Source: Myroides sp. N17-2
Lineage (GTDB): Bacteria > Bacteroidota > Bacteroidia > Flavobacteriales > Flavobacteriaceae
Length of the DNA: 45,446 nt
Direction of reading: 5' to 3'
Assembly (NCBI RefSeq): GCF_002286775.1
Contig: NZ_NSGJ01000042.1
Span: forward strand, 1 to 45,446
Under the pieces are notes generated by a model. The model did not search any database and was not told the DNA's origin. It saw nothing but the letters and a program-made list of their open reading frames with translations. A program made the position numbers and the translations under genes. Shown piece after piece: positions 17,923 through 26,319 of the stretch (position 1 is the stretch's first letter; each line of letters starts with the position of its first letter).

Positions 17923-18104
17923 ACATCTTATGACCTTTACTTTTGGAGAACTGTAAGAAAGGATTTACTTTTAGAGTGCGAATCAAAAAAGAAAAAACCT
18001 AAGTAACTTAAAAGTTATCTACTATGTAAAGGTAATCGTAGTGTAAAATAGGGTAATCCCTGTTCTACTACTATTAATGAGAGAGAGATAATTGCTTTTA
18101 GTAT

Positions 18105-18143
18105 AAAAACAAAAAAATCGCTCACATAAATTATATGAACGAT
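18105..18143 (-). terminator. intrinsic terminator of the structured RNA
   Basis: On the minus strand ATCGTTCATATAA is closed by TTATGTGAGCGAT and followed by TTTTTTTGTTTTT. Two pairs are G-U on the minus strand but would be C-A mismatches on the plus strand, so the RNA is made from the minus strand. Confidence 0.78.
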
Positions 18144-18400
18144 GTTTAAGTATGATAGATCAAACCTTGTAAAAAAGCAAGGAGCGGTCGCATACTTTCA
18201 AGCCGAAGGGGTCCTAAGCCCTTTTGAGTTTAACTCAATGCATTCGAAAGCATACGTGAGTACCGCTCACATGCAAAGACAAAAGTATGAAACTTTTTTG
18301 CATGGAGCGACTGCACGGCTCTCTCGTATGCAAATTTAGGACTTTACGGCACGAGATAACATCGTTTGTTAAGCATAAAGCTTAATCAGTCTATTATTAT
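18105..18400 (-). ncRNA. structured non-coding RNA of about 295 nt, family not recognised
   Basis: Less AT-rich than its flanks. Read on the minus strand there is a TATATTTG promoter box (18406-18413), a predicted start near 18400 and an intrinsic terminator ending near 18105. Between them is a coherent nested fold: GCCG (18347-18350) with CGGC (18202-18205); GTCCTAA (18336-18342) with TTAGGAC (18211-18217); GCATAC (18326-18331) with GTATGC (18250-18255); a long hairpin ATGCAAA/TTTGCAT (18271-18303) with an inner AAAAGT/ACTTTT stem; GTGAG/CTCAC (18256-18270); and TTGAGT/ACTCAA (18224-18238). A later ACCGCTC (18182-18188) can pair with GAGCGGT (18262-18268), overlapping the GTGAG hairpin, so a pseudoknot or switch is possible. 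It is not tmRNA, RNase P or SRP RNA by any hallmark I know. It is divergent from the XRE gene. Confidence 0.7.
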
Positions 18401-18405
18401 AGAGA

Positions 18406-18413
18406 CAAATATA
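18406..18413 (-). promoter_or_regulatory. TATATTTG -7 box for the structured RNA
   Basis: A perfect match to the Bacteroidota consensus TAnnTTTG, preceded by a T-rich stretch with TTTG 11 bases upstream and TTG 26 bases upstream. The -33 spacing is therefore not ideal. Predicted start near 18400. Confidence 0.55.
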
Positions 18414-18480
18414 GTAAAAAAAATCAAACATAAAAATTTCAACATGCGAACTTTTTGTGTTGCTAAAAATATAATTAAGT

Positions 18481-18945
18481 ATGCCTTATAAATTGACAAT
18501 TGGCTTAAAGCTAAAGAAGAAAAGGGAAGAGTTAGATTTTACTGTTGAGAATATTGTAAGTATTACAGGTGTTTCAAAAGGAAGTGTATATAGAGTTGAA
18601 AGTGGTACTGCTGAAGACATTGATTTTTATATAAAATATGCTATAGCTGTTAAATACCCTTTAAAAGAACTAATGGATATAGATTTAAGTATGGTAAAGA
18701 TGACTAATTCAGTTGTTATAAAAAAGAAATCAATCTATTTAACCAAGAATATCAGAAGTTTAATAAAAAACAACTTTTTTTCAGAGTATCGATCTACAAA
18801 TGACATAAGGGAAAAATTACTTGAGATGAAGTTAATAGACAATTCTGTAAAGAGTAGTGTTATATCTAACGTATTAATCAATTTGAAAAAGGATGGTTCT
18901 TTAACTGCTAAGAAAGAAGAGAATAAGAACTACTATAAAGTTTAA
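18481..18945 (+). CDS. XRE-type helix-turn-helix regulator
   Basis: A 154-residue protein. Residues about 8-62 form an XRE-like helix-turn-helix domain (LKLKKKREEL, then ENIVSITGVSKGSVYRVESG). The C-terminal part, about 85-154, is Lys-rich and has a second winged-helix-like pattern (TNDIREKLLEMKLID, then VISNVLINLKKDGSLTAK). No sensor or ligand domain is visible. It is divergent from the structured RNA gene, with 80 bp between their presumed starts, and is followed by an RteC remnant, so it could be an old regulator of a mobile element. Target unknown. Confidence 0.7.
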   Translation: MPYKLTIGLKLKKKREELDFTVENIVSITGVSKGSVYRVESGTAEDIDFYIKYAIAVKYPLKELMDIDLSMVKMTNSVVIKKKSIYLTKNIRSLIKNNFFSEYRSTNDIREKLLEMKLIDNSVKSSVISNVLINLKKDGSLTAKKEENKNYYKV

Positions 18946-18985
18946 TTGTTAGTATTTATTACTAACAATAAAGTATTAGTAATAA

Positions 18986-19225
18986 CAAGAGTCTCAAAAT
19001 GCACTTATAGAACTTATTTACGCACTTTATCTATCAGGGTCAATTAATAATGGTAAAGGAGAAATACGCAAAATAGCGGTGTTGTTTCAACAAGTTTTTG
19101 GTATAAAGCTTTTGGATATACATCATGCCTTTCATCGGATGAAAACAAGAGCTAAATCCAAAACGTGTTATTTAGATAAACTAAAGGAAGTGTTAGAGGA
19201 ATATATGAATAAAGAAGGTTGGTAA
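18986..19225 (+). pseudogene. rteC: RteC C-terminal fragment
   Basis: An open stretch of 79 codons with no start codon reads ALIELIYALYLSGSINNGKG, then EIRKIAVLFQQVFGIKLLD, then HHAFHRMKTRAKSKTCYLD and KLKEVLEEYMNKEGW before TAA. This is the conserved C-terminal domain of RteC, the regulator that activates excision of CTnDOT-type conjugative transposons. The N-terminal two thirds are missing; an in-frame TAA lies just upstream at 18983. It is a solid marker of a former conjugative element. Confidence 0.8.
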
Positions 19226-19240
19226 ATACCAACCTTCTTT
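19211..19240. terminator. bidirectional terminator between rteC fragment and P-type ATPase gene
   Basis: AAAGAAGGTTGGT, four bases, ACCAACCTTCTTT: a 13-pair perfect stem overlapping the last rteC codons. It is followed by TATTTATT on the plus strand and by T-rich sequence on the minus strand. It would serve the leftward ATPase gene, whose stop is at 19246. Confidence 0.75.
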
Positions 19241-19245
19241 ATTTA

Positions 19246-21192
19246 TTATTTGAATTCCATTTTTTGAATACGAACAGCATTTAATATAGCTACTAAGGCC
19301 ACTCCAACATCTGCAAATACAGCTTCCCACATTGTTGCAATACCTCCTGCTCCTAAGATCAAGACAATTACTTTAACAATTAGTGCCAAGGCTATATTTT
19401 GAATTACAATCTGGCGTGTCTTTTTCCCAATGAGCATTGCAGTCGCAATTTTAGAGGGTTGATCAGTTTGAATAACAACATCAGCAGTTTCAATAGCAGC
19501 ATCACTACCTAATCCACCCATTGCTATCCCTACATCACTTAATGCTAACACAGGAGCATCATTAATACCATCTCCTACAAAGGCTAACGATTTATTAGGA
19601 TTCTCTCTTTTAAGTTTCTCTACTTGTTCTACTTTTCCTTCAGGAAGTAATCCTCCCATAGCAAAATCAATATTTGTTTCTTTTGCTACTTTCTGGGTAA
19701 TGCTATCCTTATCCCCACTAAGCATTACAGTTTGCTCAACACCTATTGCTTTCATACTGACAATTGCTTGTTTGGCATCTGCTTTAATTTGATCTGCTAT
19801 AGTTATATATCCTGCATAATTATTTTCTATTGCTACCACGACAATACTTTCTACTATAGAATCAATCTCTTGTGGATAAATAATGTTGAATTGTTTTAAT
19901 AAAGCTGTATTTCCAACTAAAATAGTTTGACCATCCACTTTACCCATCAATCCTTTACCTGAAATTTCATGTACTTCTTCAGCTATTTTTTCTGTTGGAT
20001 AAGCATCGACAATAGCTTTAGCTATAGGATGAGTAGATTGTTTTTCTATAGCAGAAACAATTTGTACAAAAACACTTTGTTCTATGTTAGTTTCGACTTT
20101 CTGTACCTTAAATACCCCCTCAGTCAAAGTACCTGTCTTATCCATTACTACAATATCTAATTTAGCCATTAACTCTAAGAAATTAGACCCCTTGAAAAGA
20201 ATACCATTTCTTGAAGCTGCACCAATACCACCAAAATAACCTAATGGAACAGAAATAACTAAAGCACATGGACAAGAAATAACTAAAAATACTAAAGCAC
20301 GTTCTAACCATTGAGTAAAAATATATTCACTACCTAAAATGAAATAAGGAATAACAGTTAAAGCAATAGCTAAAAAGAATACAATAGGTGTATATATCTT
20401 AGCAAATTTTCTAATATATAGTTCTGTTGGAGCTTTGCGAGTACTTGCTTCTTGAACCATTTCCAAAATTTTAGCCAGAGAACTATCTTGGTATAGTTTA
20501 GTTGTTTTAACCTCAATTACATTTTGTAAATTAATCATACCAGTTAATACTGTTTCTCCTTTTTCGTAAGTAGAAGGTTTACTCTCCCCAGTTAATGCAG
20601 CAGTATTAAAGCTTCCTTTATTAGTGATTAATTCTCCATCTAAAGGAATTTTCTCCCCAACCTTTACTTGTACTATTTCTCCAATAACTACCTCTTCTGG
20701 ATTTACAACTATATATTGATTATTGCGAAATACAGTGGCTTCATTTGGACGAATATCAAGTAGCGCCTTAATGTTACTCTTAGCTCTATTAACAGCATTT
20801 TCTTGAAATATTTCCCCTATCGTATAGAATATCATAACAGCTACTCCTTCTGCATATTCATTAATAAAAAAGGCTCCTAAAGTAGCTACTCCCATTAAAG
20901 TAAACTCATTAAAGAATTCACGTTTTTGTATTAATAATACGACAGCTTGTTTTAAGACTGGAAAACCAACAGGTAAATAAGCTATTGCATACCAAACGAA
21001 TTGAAGTAATTGATTATTGACAAACCACTCTAATTTTAAAATATTCCCCATTGTAATTCCACTGAAGAACATCACTAAACTAAAAATTACAAGCTTTATC
21101 ATATTATTACCTTCATGGTTGTGATCATGCCCATCATTACTTGAGTGATTGTGATCTTTACTCTTTTGTTTTACATTTTTTTTGGCACTCAT
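19246..21192 (-). CDS. P1B-type heavy-metal-exporting ATPase (Zn/Cd/Pb type)
   Basis: A 648-residue metal-pumping ATPase of the inner membrane. There is no Cys-based HMA domain; instead residues 13-30 are His-rich (DHNHSSNDGHDHNH), as in zinc exporters of this phylum. Core motifs: TGES (201-204, actuator), CPC (307-309, metal site), D351-KTGT (phosphorylation), HPIAKAI (HP locus) and GDGINDAP (hinge). The last two helices carry Lys (IVKVIVLIL) and DVG, the P1B-2 signature for Zn2+, Cd2+ and Pb2+. It is divergent from the RND efflux genes, and a TGCAAT-N3-ATTGCA dyad lies in its upstream region, so joint metal-responsive control is likely. Confidence 0.94.
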   Translation of the reverse strand: MSAKKNVKQKSKDHNHSSNDGHDHNHEGNNMIKLVIFSLVMFFSGITMGNILKLEWFVNNQLLQFVWYAIAYLPVGFPVLKQAVVLLIQKREFFNEFTLMGVATLGAFFINEYAEGVAVMIFYTIGEIFQENAVNRAKSNIKALLDIRPNEATVFRNNQYIVVNPEEVVIGEIVQVKVGEKIPLDGELITNKGSFNTAALTGESKPSTYEKGETVLTGMINLQNVIEVKTTKLYQDSSLAKILEMVQEASTRKAPTELYIRKFAKIYTPIVFFLAIALTVIPYFILGSEYIFTQWLERALVFLVISCPCALVISVPLGYFGGIGAASRNGILFKGSNFLELMAKLDIVVMDKTGTLTEGVFKVQKVETNIEQSVFVQIVSAIEKQSTHPIAKAIVDAYPTEKIAEEVHEISGKGLMGKVDGQTILVGNTALLKQFNIIYPQEIDSIVESIVVVAIENNYAGYITIADQIKADAKQAIVSMKAIGVEQTVMLSGDKDSITQKVAKETNIDFAMGGLLPEGKVEQVEKLKRENPNKSLAFVGDGINDAPVLALSDVGIAMGGLGSDAAIETADVVIQTDQPSKIATAMLIGKKTRQIVIQNIALALIVKVIVLILGAGGIATMWEAVFADVGVALVAILNAVRIQKMEFK

Positions 21193-21218
21193 AATTAATG
21201 TTTTTTGAAGTTATTAAA

Positions 21219-21226
21219 CAAAGATA
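21219..21226 (-). promoter_or_regulatory. TATCTTTG -7 box of the P-type ATPase gene
   Basis: A match to TAnnTTTG on the minus strand, 27 bp before the start codon. The predicted start site is near 21212. Confidence 0.5.
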
Positions 21227-21263
21227 TAAAGTTACCTTTTATCTAAAAAAATCAATTAATTCT

Positions 21264-21280
21264 TTGCAATGGTATTGCAT
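21264..21280. promoter_or_regulatory. metal-regulator operator candidate 1
   Basis: TTGCAATGGTATTGCAT contains the perfect dyad TGCAAT-GGT-ATTGCA (21265-21279). It has the same TTGCAA half-site and spacing class as the dyad at 21417. It is centred about 60 bp upstream of the predicted ATPase start site. Confidence 0.6.
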
Positions 21281-21411
21281 TTTAATAAAAAAAATCAAAA
21301 AACATCGATAAAGTTAATTTTATTTCAAAATATCATTTTATTTATGATTAAAAACAAAACTATTTAAATAATTTGCTTTTTTATCTATATAAATCAAATT
21401 ATTTTTTAATA

Positions 21412-21419
21412 TAACTTTG
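21412..21419 (+). promoter_or_regulatory. TAACTTTG -7 box of the efflux operon
   Basis: A match to TAnnTTTG about 73 bp before the DUF6660 start. Its last three bases are shared with the operator at 21417. Confidence 0.55.
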
Positions 21420-21433
21420 CAACAGTGTTGCAA
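21417..21433. promoter_or_regulatory. metal-regulator operator candidate 2
   Basis: TTGCAACAGTGTTGCAA is a perfect 17-base palindrome about a central G. It overlaps the -7 box and predicted start of the efflux operon, a position where a bound repressor would block transcription. Fur-family (Zur) and ArsR-family dimers use dyads of this size; no regulator gene is nearby. Confidence 0.68.
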
Positions 21434-21492
21434 ATAACATAAAAAATAAATATTAATTAAATTATTTATGTCAAAATACGTACTTTTACACT

Positions 21493-21831
21493 ATGAAAGT
21501 TTTACAAAAAATATTATCTATTTTGATGCTTACACTTATTGTAGCATTTACACAGTATCCTTGTGCTGATAGATATTTTTTGAATACTACCCAAGTAGAA
21601 AAACTTATAACACAAGAAGGTAACGCCTCTGATCAATCTATTGCTACAATAGATATGTGCTCTCCTTTGTGTACATGTATTTGTTGTACGATAATTTATA
21701 GTACAACAATATTTACTCTCCCTATTACTACAACAGTTTTATTTTCTTTTAATAAAACTCCTTTATATTTTGATAAAAAAATTGAGAAAATTGATTTAAC
21801 TATTTGGCAACCACCAAAGATCATGTCCTAA
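21493..21831 (+). CDS. DUF6660 family small membrane-associated protein
   Basis: A 112-residue protein with an N-terminal signal/anchor (MKVLQKILSILMLTLIVAF) followed by PCAD, a conserved IDMCSPLCTCICCTIIY segment with five Cys, and the tail IWQPPKI. This combination is the DUF6660 pattern, a Bacteroidota family typically found just upstream of CusA/CzcA pumps. The Cys cluster could bind soft or borderline metal ions, which is inference. It is the first gene of the efflux operon, 128 bp before the pump gene, behind the operator-overlapped promoter. Confidence 0.72.
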   Translation: MKVLQKILSILMLTLIVAFTQYPCADRYFLNTTQVEKLITQEGNASDQSIATIDMCSPLCTCICCTIIYSTTIFTLPITTTVLFSFNKTPLYFDKKIEKIDLTIWQPPKIMS

Positions 21832-21959
21832 ATTAAAGTATTTATAAATGGTTACAAACAGTAAGTCAGTAGTATCTGCACTGTATGAGTAAACGATATA
21901 TCTAATACAATAGATTATAAATACAAAAAAGAGTTACTTTAATTTAAATAATGACATAA

Positions 21960-24900
21960 ATGTTAGATAAAATCATAAATTTTAGTATCCGTAACAAGTT
22001 TATTGTTGGATTATTTGTTCTTGGATTAATCATTCTTGGGACCTATTCTGTAATGAATTTACCTATGGATACACAACCTGATATCACTAATAATCAGGTT
22101 CAAATTATCACTACTTCACCTACTTTAGCTACTCAAGAAGTAGAACAATTTATTACCTATCCCATAGAGCTAGCTGTAAAACCAATTCCTAATATAAAGG
22201 AACTACGTTCTATCAGTAGATTTGGATTAAGTGTGATTACGGTAGTATTCACAGAAGACACCGATATATACTGGGCACGAGCTCAAATTTCTGAAAGGTT
22301 AAAAACCGCTCAAGAGAATATTCCTGATGGAGTAGGAACACCTGATTTAGCACCTGTTAGTACGGGATTAGGTGAAATATACCAATATGTAGTCTATCCA
22401 AAAGAAGGATATGAAGAAAAGTACAATAGCATGGAGCTTCGTACCATACAAGATTGGATCATCAAACCACAACTTATAGGAGTAAAAGGAGTAGCTGAAG
22501 TAAATACTTTAGGAGGACAACTAAAACAATATGAAATAGCTGTAAAACCAGATCTTCTTAAAAGTATGGATACTTCTATACTTGAAATATTTAATGCTTT
22601 AGAAGCTAATAACGAAAATACAGGTGGAGCTTATATTGATAAAAAACCTTATGCTTACTTTATTCGTAGTGTAGGTATGGTTAAAAATATTGAAGATATC
22701 CAGCGTATTGTCGTTAAAACAAATAATGGAATTCCCGTACTTATTAGAGATGTTGCTGATGTACGCATAGGAAGCAGTATTCGTTATGGTGCTGTGACAA
22801 AAGATGGACAAGGAGAAGATGTTAGCGGAATGGTAATGATGCTAAAAAACTCTAATACACAAGAAGTAGTTAAAGCTGTTAAACAAAGAATGGCTCAGAT
22901 AGAAAAAACCCTTCCTGAAGGCGTTACTGTCAAACCTTTTATTGATAGAACAAAACTAATTGACAAAACGGTTAGTACCATTCAAACGAACCTAATCGAA
23001 GGGGCCTTAATTGTTATTTTTGTTTTAGTTCTACTTTTAGGGAACTGGAGAGCAGGACTGATTGTTGCTTCTGTTATTCCATTGGCTCTGTTATTTGCAA
23101 TCTCTATGATGAAGATCTTTGGAGTAAGTGGTAATCTTATGAGTTTAGGGGCTATAGATTTTGGATTGATCGTCGACGGAGCTGTTATTATCGTTGAAGC
23201 TATTGTACACCGACTCCATGCTGGAAAAAATAGAGTTTTAACCCAAGAACAAATGAATAATGAAGTGTTTTCAGCTTCTTCAAAAATAAGAACAAGTGCA
23301 TCCTTTGGGGAGATTATTATCTTAATTGTGTACTTGCCTATTCTTGCCTTAACAGGTATTGAAGGTAAAATGTTTGGCCCTATGGCTATGACCGTGTCAT
23401 TTGCGATTTTAGGAGCTTTTATTCTATCCCTTACTTATGTACCTATGGCGTCTGCTCTTTTCTTATCTAAAAAAGCAGGGAAAGAGAAACCTAACTTTAG
23501 TGATAAAATCATTGATAAATTATACAGTTGGTATAAACCCCTTTTAGAAGGTGCTTTTAGAATGAAAAGAATTGTATTGCTGATTGCTTTTGGATTATTT
23601 GCTTTTGCCATTTTTGTCTTTGGCCGTATGGGTGGAGAATTTATTCCAACTTTAGATGAAGGTGACTTAGCGACAAATTTGATTATCTCTTCTGGTAGTT
23701 CATTATCTCAACAAATAGAAACAACAACAAGAGCAGAACAAATATTAAAAGAACGCTTCCCTGAGGTAAAAATGATTATTTCAAAAATTGGTAGTGCAGA
23801 GATTCCTACCGACCCCATGCCAATGGAGGCGGCAGATATGATTATTATCTTGAAAGAAAAGAAAGAATGGACTTCTGCTAAAACCAAAGAAGAATTAATT
23901 GCTAAAATGGAAGAGGCTTTAGAAGAAATACCAGGTATTGGAACTGAATTCTCTCAACCTATACAAATGCGTTTTAATGAATTAATGACAGGAGTTAGAA
24001 GTGATGTTGCTATTAAGGTATTTGGAGAAGACTTAGATCGTTTAGCAAGTATTGGAGATGAAATTAATGGGCTGATCACAACAGTACCTGGAGTAGCAAG
24101 TACCAAACTTGAAAGAGTAACTGGACTACCTCAAATTTCTATAAAATATGACCAAGATAAACTTGCTTTATATGGCTTAAAAGTATCAGACATCAGCCAG
24201 GTAGTAAGAGCAGGATTCGCAGGAGAGAAAGCTGGTTCTGTCTATGAAGGAGAAAAAAGATTTGACTTAGTCATTCGATTAAATCAAGGAGATAGACAAG
24301 ATATAGAAGACATAAAAAATGTGTTTATCCCTTTACCTAATGGTGTGCAAATACCTTTAGGACAAATTGCAAATATTGATTACGAAGATGGGCCTCAACA
24401 AATCAGTAGAGAAGATGGTAAAAGACGTATTGTTCTTGGTTTTAATGTTCGTGAGCGAGATGTAAAAAGTGTAGTAACGGACATACAAGCACTATTAGAC
24501 AAAAAACTCAATATGCCTGATGGTTATTTTATTACCTATGGAGGGCAATTTGAAAACTTAGTAGATGCTACTAATAGATTAATGGTAGCGGTACCTGTAG
24601 CATTAGCTTTGATATTTGTACTATTATACTTTACGTTTAAATCAACAAAACAATCATTAATGATCTTTACTGCTATTCCTTTATCCGCAATAGGTGGAGT
24701 TTCAGCGTTATGGTTAAGAGATATGCCTTTTAGTATTTCTGCAGGAGTAGGATTCATAGCACTCTTTGGAGTGGCTGTACTAAATGGTATTGTACTTATT
24801 GGCCAATTTAATCAACTAAAAAAAGAAGGTATGAATTTATATGAAAGAATTATAGAAGGGACTAAGATACGTCTGCGTCCTGTCTTACTAACCGCTATGG

Positions 24901-26309
24901 TTGCCTCTTTAGGTTTCTTGCCAATGGCACTAAGTACAAGTGCTGGTGCTGAAGTTCAAAAACCATTAGCTACGGTAGTAATTGGCGGATTAATATCTGC
25001 TACAATACTGACTTTAATTGTACTCCCTATCATCTACTACTATGAAGAAAGAGGATTAGGTTTAGGAAAAAGAAATAAAGCTATTGTAGCTTCTACTCTA
25101 CTGTTGTTAGTTGGAGTTGGAGTACAAGCACAAGAAGTTAGAAAACTAACATTAGAAGATGCGCTAAGACTTAGCGTAGAAAACAATAAAGGAATTAAAG
25201 CAGCGGAGTTAAATACTAAAGCTCAGAAACAGATGACTTCCACCTATTTTGATCTTGCCAAAACAGATGTAACAACTGGTTTTGGATATTTAGATTCTAA
25301 AGACAATACGGATATTAGTATAGCTGTATCCCAATCTTTTTCTCCCTTTACCTATGGCAAGAAAAAAAAGGTATTAAATAAAGGATATGAAACTGCGGTT
25401 TTACAACAAGATAGAACAGTTATTATTACTGATTATGCCGTTAAACAGGCTTGGGAGAACTTAGTATATGCATTATCTAAAGAAGTCTTATTAACAGAGC
25501 AAGCTAATTTATTAAAAGACTTCTCTAAGTCTGCAAAATTGCGTTATGACACTGGAGAAAGTACCTTAATGGAAAGTAATGTCGCTTCTGCTAAAGAGCA
25601 AGAGTTAAGAGTATTAATTACACAGAATAAAACTGTAATTAACAATGAAACCTCTAAACTAAAAGCACTTCTGAATCTGGAAGAAGACTTTGTTCCCATT
25701 AATCCTAAAATAGTCTATGATAAACATGATGTGGACAGCAATTTTGATTTAACCTTAAACAATACCATACAATTAGCAGAAAAAGAGATAGAAACAATTG
25801 AGGCTAATAGAAATTTACAGAAAGCTATGTTATTACCTGATTTTTCTATTGGGTATAATATTAAATCTAGCTCTGGTACAATAACGGGAAAAGATGGTAT
25901 ACCAACTACTTATGGTAAAGATTTACGCATACCAAGTTATACCATAGGCATTTCTATTCCTATCTTCTTTGGAAGTCAATCTGCTAAAATTAAAGCAATG
26001 AAATATGAAACGCAGCAAGCAACTGTGCAGAAAGAATACTTTTTTAAGCAATTAGAAGAAAATGTTCAACAGCAGTTTGACATTATTAAAGCTCAGGAAA
26101 AAGTAATCGATTATTACCAAGAAAATGCTTTAAAAAATGCTGCATTGATCAAAGATCATGCACAGAAATCATACAATAATGGAGATATATCTTATGTAGA
26201 ATACATTCAATCAGTAGAAACTGCATTGACGATACAAATGAACTATTTGGATGCTATTCTACAGTATAACTTAAGTCATAACACACTTCATTATTTAGTA
26301 AACCAATAA
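21960..26309 (+). CDS. CusA/CzcA family heavy-metal RND pump fused to a TolC-like outer-membrane factor
   Basis: A 1449-residue fusion. Residues about 1-1040 are a complete heavy-metal-efflux RND transporter with twelve membrane segments: start FSIRNKFIVGLFVLGLIILG, periplasmic motif PMDTQPDI, and the TM4 proton-relay region DFGLIVDGAVIIVEA. A short linker and hydrophobic segment (about 1042-1058, ending VQAQEV, like a signal peptide) lead into about 390 residues of a TolC/OMF domain with repeated coiled-coil halves (LTLEDALRLSVENNKGI, later SYNNGDISYVEYIQSVETAL). The pump exports metal ions from periplasm or cytoplasm with the adaptor encoded next. Whether the fusion is processed at the internal signal-like segment cannot be seen. 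Metal specificity is probably Zn/Co/Cd or Cu/Ag; the neighbouring ATPase favours Zn/Cd. Confidence 0.93.
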   Translation: MLDKIINFSIRNKFIVGLFVLGLIILGTYSVMNLPMDTQPDITNNQVQIITTSPTLATQEVEQFITYPIELAVKPIPNIKELRSISRFGLSVITVVFTEDTDIYWARAQISERLKTAQENIPDGVGTPDLAPVSTGLGEIYQYVVYPKEGYEEKYNSMELRTIQDWIIKPQLIGVKGVAEVNTLGGQLKQYEIAVKPDLLKSMDTSILEIFNALEANNENTGGAYIDKKPYAYFIRSVGMVKNIEDIQRIVVKTNNGIPVLIRDVADVRIGSSIRYGAVTKDGQGEDVSGMVMMLKNSNTQEVVKAVKQRMAQIEKTLPEGVTVKPFIDRTKLIDKTVSTIQTNLIEGALIVIFVLVLLLGNWRAGLIVASVIPLALLFAISMMKIFGVSGNLMSLGAIDFGLIVDGAVIIVEAIVHRLHAGKNRVLTQEQMNNEVFSASSKIRTSASFGEIIILIVYLPILALTGIEGKMFGPMAMTVSFAILGAFILSLTYVPMASALFLSKKAGKEKPNFSDKIIDKLYSWYKPLLEGAFRMKRIVLLIAFGLFAFAIFVFGRMGGEFIPTLDEGDLATNLIISSGSSLSQQIETTTRAEQILKERFPEVKMIISKIGSAEIPTDPMPMEAADMIIILKEKKEWTSAKTKEELIAKMEEALEEIPGIGTEFSQPIQMRFNELMTGVRSDVAIKVFGEDLDRLASIGDEINGLITTVPGVASTKLERVTGLPQISIKYDQDKLALYGLKVSDISQVVRAGFAGEKAGSVYEGEKRFDLVIRLNQGDRQDIEDIKNVFIPLPNGVQIPLGQIANIDYEDGPQQISREDGKRRIVLGFNVRERDVKSVVTDIQALLDKKLNMPDGYFITYGGQFENLVDATNRLMVAVPVALALIFVLLYFTFKSTKQSLMIFTAIPLSAIGGVSALWLRDMPFSISAGVGFIALFGVAVLNGIVLIGQFNQLKKEGMNLYERIIEGTKIRLRPVLLTAMVASLGFLPMALSTSAGAEVQKPLATVVIGGLISATILTLIVLPIIYYYEERGLGLGKRNKAIVASTLLLLVGVGVQAQEVRKLTLEDALRLSVENNKGIKAAELNTKAQKQMTSTYFDLAKTDVTTGFGYLDSKDNTDISIAVSQSFSPFTYGKKKKVLNKGYETAVLQQDRTVIITDYAVKQAWENLVYALSKEVLLTEQANLLKDFSKSAKLRYDTGESTLMESNVASAKEQELRVLITQNKTVINNETSKLKALLNLEEDFVPINPKIVYDKHDVDSNFDLTLNNTIQLAEKEIETIEANRNLQKAMLLPDFSIGYNIKSSSGTITGKDGIPTTYGKDLRIPSYTIGISIPIFFGSQSAKIKAMKYETQQATVQKEYFFKQLEENVQQQFDIIKAQEKVIDYYQENALKNAALIKDHAQKSYNNGDISYVEYIQSVETALTIQMNYLDAILQYNLSHNTLHYLVNQ

Positions 26310-26319
26310 TATAAAAGAA

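Larger units (their letters stand above)
17052..18104. other. long non-coding gap upstream of susC
   Basis: I see no gene in about 1.05 kb. It holds: an 11-bp inverted repeat pair TGTCTCCCAAA (17185-17195) and TTTGGGAGACA (17818-17828), which may be the ends of a decayed insertion sequence; an 18-bp palindrome ACATTAAAGCTTTAATGT (17583-17600); and a 28-bp near-perfect dyad at 17895-17922. The susC promoter should lie in its left part, but I could not pick a convincing TAnnTTTG box. Confidence 0.5.

Noticed and set aside
18142..18339. 65-codon reading frame on the plus strand (MFKYDRSNL...)
   Set aside because: It lies exactly on the complement of the structured RNA, whose promoter, terminator and G-U pairs point to the minus strand; it has no protein family features.
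21193..21492. A regulator gene for the metal operators
   Set aside because: No reading frame of suitable length exists between the divergent units; the regulator must be elsewhere.
22599..22811. Short frame opposite the RND pump gene
   Set aside because: Fully inside a conserved gene, with no independent support.
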